Origin: Kingdonia uniflora
Taxonomy: Eukaryota > Streptophyta > Magnoliopsida > Ranunculales > Circaeasteraceae
Reading direction: 5' to 3'
Length of the DNA: 64,000 nucleotides
Assembly (NCBI GenBank): GCA_014058105.1
Contig: JACGCM010002563.1
Coordinates: forward strand, 1-64,000
Numbering within the stretch: position 1 is the stretch's first letter; the number at the start of each line of letters is the position of its first letter. The notes below the pieces were generated by a model, which had not been told where the DNA came from, ran no database searches, and worked only from the letters and a program-made list of their open reading frames with translations. A program made the position numbers and the translations under genes. Positions 10,840-21,404 of this stretch are shown one piece after another.

Positions 10840-12968
10840 ATGATTCCTTCAATTTACTTCAGTGTTTTCCTGTCCCTTATCCCCATCATTCTTCTCTTAA
10901 GATTAAGGCGAAGAAAATTGTCGAACAAGTTACCACCGGGATCTCTGGGGATCCCATTTATAGGCCAAAGTATAGGCGTACTCCGAGCTATGAAGTCGAA
11001 CAAACTCGAAAAATGGCTCGATGAGAGAACAAGAAAGTTTGGTCAAGTTTCTAAATTCAACTTGTTTGGAACTCCAACAATTTTTCTTCGTGGGAAAGTC
11101 GCAAATAAGTTTATATTTACTAATGAAGTTGGGGGGTTTGGCAACAATCTACCAGAGTCGATGCGGAGGATAATGGGAAGTCGGAATATTTTAGAATTGA
11201 GTGGTGATGATCATAAACGTGTGAGAGGTGCACTTATGACGTTTTTGAAGCCCGAAGTTTTGAAGAAGTATGTTGGAAAGATGGATGAAGAAGTTAGGAA
11301 CCACCTTAAAGTTCATTGGCAAGGCAAGTCGAAGATCACGGTAAGTAGCTACATGTCCCCACTCCCCAATTTTACCTAGTAATGATTTAGACCATGGGCA
11401 TTTTTTTCCGCCTATGTTCCCATTTTTCATAATTGCTATTGTATAGGTCATGCCATTGATGAAGACTCTTACCTTCAGCATAATGTGTTCTTTACTTATC
11501 GGACTCGAATCAGGAAAAAAAAGAGAGACATTCGTAATATATTTCATGGAAATGTTAGAGGGAATGTGGTCGTTTCCCGTGAATTTACCTTTCACCCGTT
11601 TCAACCGTAGCATTCGAGCAAGCGCAAAGGCTCAAAACATGGTGAGGGAACTTATTCGCGAGAAGAGGGAAGCTTTAGAAAAACAACAAGCTTCTTCTAG
11701 TGAAGACCTTATACTAAGCTTGATTAGCATCACCGATGAAGACAATAAACCTGCTTTATCCGATAAGGAGATTGTTGATAATGTGATGATTGTTATGCTT
11801 GCGGGATTTGAGACATCTTCCATCTTGCTTACTTTCCTCGTCCGACTTCTTGCTGATGATCCCGTCGTTTATGCTGCTGTTCTTCGTGGTAAATTTTTCG
11901 CCCTTTTCTTCACAGATTCTTCTTACAGATGTTGCTATTAAGTTATAAATTAAAAATCAATTTTTTCAAGTGAATGTAGTCAATGAGACCCTTTTCTTCA
12001 TAGATTCTTCAACTGATTTAGGCACACACATAAGCTCGGATCTTGCTGCTGCCACCATTAAGTTACGATCTCACTCTACTTGTCACTGAGTTCTTTTGAG
12101 GTAAAACCTCACACTCACACCTTATCTTTTCAGGCGGTCAAGTAGAAAATATAGGTTGGGTTGTGACAGAATTGTATTAGACGGGGGACTGAGACACTCA
12201 GCCGTGCATATTAGATAAACACCTAGCCTAATAGAGGCGATGGTTGCACCAGTCATTTAATTCAAGGTCTTCAAGATCATGCATGTTGTGTGTGGAACGG
12301 CAAAACAAGAGAGCAATATCCTGCGACCAATTTGAAGAAGAACAAAAAAGGTACTAAATATTCACATTATTTTGGTTGCAGAACATGAAGAGATAGCGAA
12401 GGGAAAGGAGTCAGAGGAGGGATTAACATGGGATGATCTTTCAAAGATGAAATACACATGGAGAGTAGCAAATGAGACTCTAAGGATCACTCCCCCTCTT
12501 TTGGGTGGCTTTAGAAAGGCTTTGAAGGACTTAGAATTTGAAGGATACCTTATTCCCAAAGGATGGCAAGTAAGTGCCCTTCATCATCAAACGCGTAAAC
12601 CCGATCTTTATTACTGCTAGTACTTTTGATCTAATACTAAAATGTTTTTATTCGGTGCACAGGTATACTGGGCAGCGAACATGACCCACATGGACGAATC
12701 CATATTTCCAAATCCATCAAAGTTTGATCCCTCACGCTTTGATCAACAAACGCCAGTCCCGCCATTTTGCTACGTAGCATTCGGAGGGGGGCCTAGGATA
12801 TGTCCAGGATACGAGTTTTCAAGATTGGAAGTCTTGGTAACTATTTACTATTTGGTTACAAGTTACAATTGGAAACTCTGTCTCAAAGACAACAGCTTCA
12901 TTAGGGATCCAATGCCAGTTCAAAATCAGGGATTACCGATCCTGATTGAGCCGAAGAAAAATTTTTAA
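10840..12968 (+). CDS. Cytochrome P450 monooxygenase, CYP716-family-like (intact)
   Basis: Tandem paralogue of the gene at 4804. Exons are 10840-11340, 11447-11888, 12382-12569 and 12663-12968. All have GT-AG borders and the intron positions and phases of the other copy, giving 478 aa (one codon shorter in exon 2). Hydrophobic anchor, PPGSLGIPFIGQS hinge, AGFETSS I-helix, ETLR, FDPSRF and FGGGPRICPG with the cysteine ligand near 424 are all present. The I-helix acidic residue is Glu here and Asp in the neighbour, and several active-site-side residues differ, so substrate or regiospecificity may have diverged. An in-frame ATG-less extension exists upstream, but the chosen ATG follows the TATA box and matches the paralogue. 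It probably acts in triterpenoid or related specialised metabolism; the exact reaction is unknown. Confidence 0.9.
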
Positions 12969-15483
12969 TCTCTAAGACAAGACCCGTTGTCCAATTTTCT
13001 TTTGTGCACTCCTTTTTGTAAAGCACTTTTCGCTTGATTCCCTTTTTTGAATAAAATGATTTCGTTCTAATCTATAATAATAAAAAAACAGCCCAACCTT
13101 TTGCTTTCGTCTCAGACGTCCATTCACCGACGTGTATGGCGAGGCGTGCGTTGGATGGCTTCGATCAATTCCATGGTACTTATGCAAGGAAGAATTCATC
13201 TGGGCCACCCTGCCTAACTTGCCCAAGGGGATGGCAGTTTTCCCTTTCAATCTCCTTTTCTAAGTTAGCAGTTTTCTCTTTCAATCTCCTTCTCTAAGTC
13301 CTCCGGTTCTCCTATTCAGGGATCCCACTATTGTATTCTACCGCTATATAATTTATCCCATTTTGTATATTCTCAATGTGATTAGAAAATGGGGCAATAT
13401 ACAACAAAGCAAAATTGTTAAAAGCATATACTAATTTGAATGAACCTTCTTTTATATGTCTACGCCCTCAGATCCCAGTGGTAAGCGCTTGATATTGCAG
13501 TTGATTGTAAATCGCATGACTTTCCTGGCCATTATTTTTCGTACTGGAGACTGGCAATACCTTCTGGTCAGCAATTTGGGCAGAGTATTTGTGTCCGCAT
13601 TCAGGCTCTTCATTACTTCGCCATCGTACTTCTTTATTAGATTTCTGTGTGAAAATTCTACACGGTGTACTGATTGCTCTTTGTATGGTATATGTGCTAT
13701 AAGATTTCCCCGGCGAAAGAGTTCCTTACCTAAAGTTGAATGTGCCCCCAGAGAGTACTGTCCCAAAGAGTGACAATCACTTCATCAAAAACAAGGATTG
13801 TGCTATCCCCATTAATGTTCCTTCGGAGTAGCCTTGGTTAGTATTGCATCACATGCCAGATATATCAGTAGTCCTATCTAAGTCCCTACGCTTTGTGAAG
13901 TGAATAACGGTGATCCCATTGACCAGATACTTCTGAAGGAACTCAAAGAGATAGATTTCAAAAATGAAACGGTTCAACAAGAAATTTTTGAGAAAGAATG
14001 ACTTGGAGCAATCCGTGTACGACCTATCTGATATCTCCGAATGGGACCCTATGCTTCAGGAGCTACACGAGATGGTAAGAAAGTAAACTTTTGTTTAAAC
14101 AAGCCATGAAAATCATTTGCTAAAAGTTACTAATCTTTTAATTTAATCTTACTATGGATGGAATTGTATGTTTGCCAAAGGTTTTGTGACAGAGAAACGA
14201 ACAAGAAGTTGCTAATCAAGAACAAAGAAAGTATCAAGGGAGTCGTCCTTGATCTTATTTCAAAGGAAGAATAGCCAACCCCCAACATAGAGCAAGGGAA
14301 TAGCGACTTGCCAGTGACAGAACTAGAATTGCTACGAATAGCGGTTTGTCATACAAAACCAAACATAGAGTTGGTAGGTTTGGGCATCCATTGAAATACC
14401 TTGTGCTTCGCGTACTATTAACTCTTCTTCAATGGCATACCATTGTAGAGTAGTTGGCAATCTATAATGGTATTTTCAGTATGAACCTCGGCAAATATAT
14501 CGAAAATCCTCGGTTCTTCAGGAACTCCTAAAACAAGAAGGTAACTCAGGAGATAGCTTCCGTTCTCAATTCGCCGAGTGATATAAAATCATGAAATAAG
14601 GCTGCCTCCTCCTCTAACCCTGCCTCCACACCTCCCATGTAATCTCCCATATATTCCAGTTGCTGTAATTGGGGATTGACTTCCATTGCTGCAGGGTTGT
14701 AGACATTGCCATAGGATGGAGGCTCTTGGTTTATCGGCCTTTAACACGATCTCTTTTTTTTTGTACTATGGGTTGTATTATGTGTTCCATATTGAAAGAT
14801 CTTATGTAATGGTTGTTGAAGTATGAGTTTTAAGTAATTAAAAAGGACTCATAAATACATGTTTCAAAGTAAAGAAAATAGGCCTTACCTTAATCATACA
14901 AAATAAATATATTTAATTAATGATCAGGATGTGGTAATAACTGTTGAGAACAAAACTATCTACTATACCAAATCTCATTTCATGCATAGAGGAGAGATAG
15001 GAACTTGTTCAAGGTTACAAACAATACCACCACAAAGGTGTACATATAGGAGGAGGCTACATAAGGTCTCTAAAACTCTCACTTTATTGGTTGGGGTAGG
15101 AGTTGGTGGGCTTCTTTGAGTGAAACGGACTCCAAAAGAGAACTATCATCTTCAACTTCGCCCTTTCGATAATTTCCAATAATGCTCTCAATAATGAGTA
15201 AATTGAATTTTAGTTATTTAAATGAGTACATTGAATTGTTATTTCATTAAATAAGAAAAAATATTTTCATAAATTAATAAGTTATTAATTAATCGATAAA
15301 TTAAAACCCCGCTTAATTAATAGGTTTCCTTGGTCCCGAGACTATTAATTTATAGGGGTTTTACTGTAAATAAGGCTTGTATGCAAAAGACTTCTAAAAG
15401 GCAATGTATATACATGCTACTTAATACACATAATTCCATTTATCATTTTTTGCTCCATGACCTTTAAGTATTTATAATATCAA
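12969..15483. other. Long spacer after the P450 cluster
   Basis: A polyadenylation-type AATAAA lies at 13050-13055, about 80 nt after the P450 stop. A duplicated GCAGTTTT(C)CCTTTCAATCTCCTT occurs at about 13224-13295. At about 13964-14084 the plus strand encodes a charged stretch ending at a GTAAGA donor (its middle reads DLSDISEWDPMLQELHEMV). A second charged stretch follows at 14190-14270 (ETNKKLLIKNK ... VVLDLISKEE). They look like two exons of a decayed host gene, but I do not recognise the family. The rest shows nothing. Confidence 0.35.
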
Positions 15484-16376
15484 ATGTGTTCTTCAACTAA
15501 AAATTTGACTGCTCAAGGCGAATACAATGTAGCTGATACTTATGAAGCCACGGGGACTAAAAGGCATGTGCGTAAGTGGTACAATCTGTGTTGGAGTAAG
15601 TATACAATTCCTAAGCAGGGTTTTATTGCTTGGAAAGTGCTTAAGGGTTGCATTGAGACTCACGACCAGCTCATGAGAAGAAGAGTTTTGGCCTCTTCTT
15701 TGTGTGTGTTTTGTGAAGCTAGTGCGGAAAGCATTTGATCAGTCATCTTTTCATGGAGTGTGTTGTTGCCAGAACTCTTTGGATCAATATTCTCAAAAGG
15801 TGTGGGGTGTCTAAAGTTGTTAGTTCTTTAGAAAAATGAGGTGGATTGGCTCCGCTCTCTCCAAAAAACTGATGCGCGCTCTCTATGGTTCTTTCTTCTG
15901 CTTTTGCTACCTTTGTCTACCCTATGTATGGAAGACTAGGAACCATATTATTTTCAGGAACCAAGTGAGTCCCATCATTCTAGTCTACAACAACATTTGT
16001 GGGGATGTCCTTTCTAGGCTCAAGGGGTATTTGAAAGAGATTCCAGACTTTGATAGATCAAAGAGTATCTACTATGATTGGGGTCTTGCTCCTAAGTTCC
16101 AGCTTCCAATTATCAAGTATTGTTCGTGGGAACCCCACCACCTAACATATGGCTTTTAAATACAGATGGGTCTCTTAGTGAAGATTTTGGTGGTATAGGA
16201 GGGTTGCTTAGAGATGAAGTTGGCAGAAGTCTCTGCAAACCAGTCTCAGTGATTTATCATGAAATGGAAGCCATTTTTGAGGGATTGGAGAAATGCATTA
16301 GCAAGGGTAAGAAAAAGATATGGGTGGCTACAGACTCCCTTCTCACTCCCAAGTCCCAACCCACCTTCACAGAATG
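15484..16376 (+). mobile_element. Non-LTR retrotransposon (LINE) 3' remnant
   Basis: The C-terminal end of a plant LINE polyprotein spread over three frames. The zinc-binding reverse-transcriptase tail comes first (PKQGFIAWKVLKGCIETHDQ, then LCVFCEASAES with the paired cysteines and a following frame reading HLFMECVVARTLW). A linker with VWKTRNHIIFRNQV follows. Last is an RNase H domain, with LLNTDGSLSEDFGGIGGLLRD (first Asp) to ATDS. Two frameshifts and loss of the 5' part and RT core make it dead. The satellite array begins almost directly after it. Confidence 0.75.
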
Positions 16377-16394
16377 AAAAACTTTCTTGGTATT

Positions 16395-19300
16395 TTTAGG
16401 ACCCGGTCAAAAAAGGCCAAATATTTGAGTGAAAATCCTTTAATTCAAACCAGCCGATTGATTTGGCATTTCCGGGAATTCATTTTATTGAAACTTGCCG
16501 AATAATTTAACTTTTTAGTTAAAATATGCCAAATCATATAGCATTTCCCGCAAAATCGATTTAATTCAAAATAGCCGAATGATTTGACTTTTAATCTAAA
16601 CACGCCAAATGATATGGCATATCCAGGAAAATCCATTTTATTTAAATTTACTGAATAATTTGGTCTTTTAATCTAAATATGCTAAATGATAGGCATTTCC
16701 GGGAAAATTCATTTTATTAAAACTTGCCGAATGATTTAGCTTTTTAGAGTAAACATGCCAAATTATATAGCATTTCTGGAAAAATATTTAATTTAAAATA
16801 GCCGAATGATTTAACTTTTAATTTAAACAAGCCAAATGATATGGCATTTTCAGGTAAATTCATTTTATTGAAACTTACCGAATAATTTGGCCTTTTAATA
16901 TAAACATGCCAAATTATATGGCATTTCTGGTAAAAATATTTAATTTCAAATATCCGAATGATTTAGCTTTAAATTTAAACACTCCAAATGATAGGGCATT
17001 TCCGGGTAAATTTATTTTAATGTAAACATGCCAAATTATATGGCATTTCTTAAAAAATATTTAATAGAAAATAGCCGAATTATTTGGCTTTTAAAATAAA
17101 CACGCCAAATAATATGGTATTTTAAGGAAAATTCATTTTATTAAAACTTGTCGAATAATTTGGCTTTTTAGTCTAAATATGCCAAATGATAAAACATTTT
17201 CGGGAAAATCCAGTTTATTTAAACTTGCCGAATAATTAGACTTTTTAGTCAAAATATGCCAAATAATATGGCATTTTCAGGAGAATCCATTTTATTAAAA
17301 CTTGTCGAATACTATGGCTTTTTATCTAAATATGCTAAATGATTTGGCATTTCCGGAAGAATCCATTTTATTAAAACTTGCCGACTAATTAAGGCTTTTT
17401 TCTTGAAATATGCCCAATGATCGGGCATTTTTGGGAGAATCCATTTTATTAAAACTTGCCGAATGATTTGGCCTTTATTCTAAATATGCCAAATGATATG
17501 ACATTTCTAGGAAAATTAATTTTATTAAAACTTGCCGAATAATTTAGCTTTTAATTTAAACACGCCAAATGATATGGCATTTTCGGGTAAATTCAATTTA
17601 TTGAAACTTACCGAATAATTTGGCCTTTTAATGTAAACATGCCAAATTATATGGCATTTCTGGAAAACATATTTAATTTAAAATATCCGAATGATTTAGC
17701 TTTAAATTTAAACACTCCAAATGATAGGGCATTTCCGGGTAAATTTATTTTAATGTAAACATGCCAAATTATATGGCATTTCTGAAAAAATATTTAATTG
17801 AAAATAGCCAAATTATTTGGCTTTTAAAATAAACACGCCAAATAATATGGCATTTTCGGGAAAATCCATTTTATTCAAACTTGCCGAATAATTAAACTTT
17901 TTAGTCAAAATATGCCAAATAATATGGCATTTTCAGGAGAATCCATTTTATTAAAACTTGTCGAATACTATGGCTTTTTATCTAAATATGCTAAATGATT
18001 TGGCATTTCCGGAAGAATCCATTTTAATAAAACTTGCCGACTAATTAAGGCTTTTTTCTTGAAATATGCCCAATGATTGGGCATTTTTGGGAGAATCCAT
18101 TTTATTAAAACTACCCGAATAATTTGGATTTTTTCTTGAAATATGCAAAATGATTTGGCATTTTTGGAGAATCCATTTTATTAAAATTTGCCGAATAATT
18201 TAGCTTTTTAGGCGAAATATACCAAATAATATGGCAATTCCAGGAAAATTCATATTATTTAAACTTGCCGAATAACTTGACTTTTTAGTCTAAATATGCA
18301 AAATGATTTGGTATTTATCCTAAATATGCCAAATGATATGGCATTTCAAGGAAAATTCATTTTATTAAAACTTGCCGAATAATTTGGTCTTTTAATCTAA
18401 ATATGCTAAATGATATGGCATTTCGAGAAAATTCATTTTATTAAAACTTGCCGAATAATTTAACTTTTGTCATGAAATATGCCAAATGATTTGGCATTTT
18501 TAGGAGAATCCATTTTATTGAAACATACCGAATAATTTGGCATTTTAGGCTAAATATGCCAAATGATATGGCATTTCCGGGAAAATTCATATTATTTAAA
18601 CTTGCCGAATAATTTGGCTTTTTAGTCTTAATATGCTAAATAATATGGCATTTCTGGGAAAATTCATTTTATTTAAACATGCCGAATGATTTGGCCTTTA
18701 TTCGAAATATGCCAAATGGTATGGCATTTCTAGGAAAATACATTTGATTAAAACTCTCCGAATAATTTGGTTTTTTAGTTTAAATAATTATATTGCATTG
18801 CCGGGAATATTCATTTTATTAAAACTTGCCGAATAATTTGGCTTTTTAGGCTAAATATGCCAAATGATATGGCATTTCCGGGAAAATTCATATTATTTAA
18901 ACTTGCCGAATAATTTGGTTTTTAGGCTAAATATGCCAAATGATATGGCTTTTCCGGGAAAATTCATCTTATTTAAAATTGCCGAATAATTTGGCTTTTT
19001 AGTCTAAATATGCTAAATGATATGGCATATCTGGGAAAATTCATTTTATTCCAAATATGCCAAATGATATAGCATTTCAAGGAAAATTCATTTTATTAAA
19101 ACTTGGCGAATAATTTGGTCTTTTAATCTAAATATGCTAAATGATATGGTATTTCGTGATAATTCATTTTATTAAAACTTGCCGAATAATTTGGCTTTTT
19201 TCTTTAAATATGCCAAATGATTTGGTATTTTTGGGATAATCCATTTTATTTTAACTTGCCGAATAATTTGGCTTTTTAGTCTAAATATGCTAAATTATAT

Positions 19301-20700
19301 GGCATTTCTGGGAAATTTCATTTTATTTAAACATGCCGAATGATTTGGCCTTTATTCTAAATATGGCAAATGATATGGCATTTCTAGGAAAATTCATTTT
19401 ATTAAATCTTGCCGAATAATTTGGCCTTTTAGGCTAAATATGCCAAATGAGATGGCATTTTCGGGAAAATTCATATTATTTAAACTTGCCGAATAATTTA
19501 GCTTTTTAGGCGAAATATGCCAAATGATATAGTTTTTCCGGGAAAATTCATATTATTTCAAATTGCCGAATAATTTGGCTTTTTAGTCTAAATATGCTAA
19601 ATGATATGGCATTTCTGAGAAAATTCATTTTATTTAAACATGCCGAATGATTTGGCATTTATCCCAAATATGCCAAATGATATGGCATTTTAAGGAAAAT
19701 TCATTTTATTAAAACTTTGCGAATAATTTTGTCTTTTAATCTAAATATGCTAAATGATATGGCATTTCGTGATAATTCATTTTATTAAAACTTGCCGAAT
19801 AATTTGGCTTTTTTCTTGAAATATGCCAAATGATTTGGCATTTTTGGGATAATCCATTTTATTTTAACTTGCCGAATAATTTGGGTTTTAAGTTGGTCTT
19901 TTAATCTAAATATGCTAAATGATATGGCATTTCGGGAAAATTCATTTTATTAAAACATGCCGAATAATTTGGCGATTTCCCTTAAATATGCCTAATGATT
20001 TGCCTGTTTTGGGAGAATCCATTTTATTAAAACTTGCTGAATAATTTGGCTTTTTAGGCTAAATATGCCAATTGGTATGGCATTTCCAGGAAAATTCATA
20101 TTATTTAAACTTGCTGAATAATTTGGCCTTTTAGTCTAAATATGCTAAATGATATGGCATTTCTGGGAAATTTCATTTTATTTAAACATGCCGAATGATT
20201 TGGCCTTTATTCTAAATATGCCCAATTATATGGCATTTCTAGGAAAATTCATTTTATTAAAACTTGCCGAGTAATTTGGCTTTTTAGGCTAAATATGCCA
20301 AATGATATGGCATTTTCGGGAAAATTCATATTATTCAAACTTGCCGAATAATTTGGCTTTTTAGTCTATATATGCTAAATGATATGGTATTTCTGGGAAA
20401 TTTCATTTTATTTAAACATGCCGAATGATTTCGCATTTATTCGAAATATGCCAAATGATATGGCATTTCTAGGAAAATTTATTTTATTAAAACTTGCGGA
20501 ATAATTTGGCTTTTTAAGTGAAATATGCCAAATGATATGGCATTTTCGCAAAAATTTATTTTATTAAAACTTAAGAATAATTTGGTTTTTTATCTTAAAT
20601 ATGCCAAATGATTTGGCATTTCCGGGAGAATCCATTTATTCAAAGTTGCCGAATAATTTGACTTTTTTTATCTTAATATACCATATGATTTGGTATACCA
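16395..20700. repeat. Tandem satellite array, about 77-bp monomer, about 55 copies
   Basis: Roughly 4.3 kb of diverged head-to-tail units. A typical unit has two quasi-palindromic boxes, GCCGAATAATTTGGC and GCCAAATGATATGGC. They are separated by about 31 bp one way (TTTTTAGTCTAAATAT linker) and about 46 bp the other (ATTTCCGGGAAAATTCATT and TTATTAAAACTT). The left third alternates two monomer types, one with ATATTTAATTTAAAATA in place of CATTTTATTAAAACTT, so it is dimeric there. The right part shows multi-monomer periodicity (for example CATGCCGAATGATTTGGCCTTTATT variants at about 18.7, 19.3 and 20.2 kb). A block at about 16,980-17,450 is repeated 733 then 656 bp downstream. No open frame longer than 60 codons lies in most of the array. 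Confidence 0.9.
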
Positions 20701-21245
20701 TTTCGAATAAATTGATTTAACGACCTTCTAGTGATGATACTTTTTTTTTGTAGCCATTGATTAAACGACTTCCTTGTGACCTCTAGCCGTCTTAAAATTC
20801 CCCCCTTGATCTTCGTGGTCTAAATTCGGGTCAGGTAGACACCGCCCCATGGTATGGCTATTCATCACAGTAGTTGTTGTAGTAGTTCTTTCTTCATTCA
20901 GGTGTTGGTGTTAGGGTGTTTGATAATCCTCTGGATAACCACAGTTCTAGCTCTCCTAATAGGAATTATCAAGCAATATTAAATAAATATATGTGAAGGG
21001 TCATTAAAATCACAATAATCTTTCTAAACCCCCAAATAACATGGAAACTGAAACAACACATTTCGAAATCCAACAATCTACATATACATACAGATAATAC
21101 CTAGAGTTACACATTTGGAATCATCTATAAAAAAAGGCCAAGATAGAAAAAGAACTCAAGCCAACCAAATTACTAGCAAACCAGACCAGACTCCGACTCT
21201 TCAACTCATCAGCCAAATTACTAGCAAACCAAATTACTAGAAAAA
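20701..21245. other. Spacer after satellite
   Basis: AT-rich sequence with no gene seen. A short repeated string, CCAAATTACTAGCAAACCA, occurs several times between 21160 and 21240, directly before the actin fragment. Confidence 0.4.
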
Positions 21246-21345
21246 AAACTGAGGAGCTGCTCTTGGCAGTCTCGAGCTCTTGCTCATAGTCAAGTGCGAC
21301 ATAAGCAAGCTTCTCCTTCATGTCTTGGACAATTTCCCAAATGAC
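21246..21345 (-). pseudogene. Actin gene fragment
   Basis: On the minus strand the sequence reads [20 protein letters not shown] and continues through LETAKSSSS. This is an invariant internal segment of eukaryotic actin (around residues 208-235). Homology ends abruptly at SSSSV, where the actin sequence EKxYELPDGQ should follow, and the frame runs into a short local repeat. About 100 bp is all that remains, so this is a captured or relict fragment of a cytoskeletal actin gene and not a gene. Confidence 0.8.
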
Positions 21346-21404
21346 GAGAGAGAGAAAAATAAAATAAAAAAAATAGGCCTTACCTTAACCATTCCAGTTC
21401 CATT

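Noticed and set aside
13452..13773. Overlapping open frames of about 105 codons on both strands
   Set aside because: They mirror each other over the same bases and neither shows family motifs, so they are probably chance open frames.
16395..20700. CRISPR-like or regulatory array interpretation
   Set aside because: This is a eukaryotic nuclear sequence. Units are adjacent and homologous along their length with no unique spacers, so it is an ordinary tandem satellite in form.
14876..21388. A 19-bp string (AAAATAGGCCTTACCTTAA) shared between 14.9 kb and 21.4 kb
   Set aside because: Flanking sequence does not match on either side. The match is too short and AT-biased to claim a duplication.
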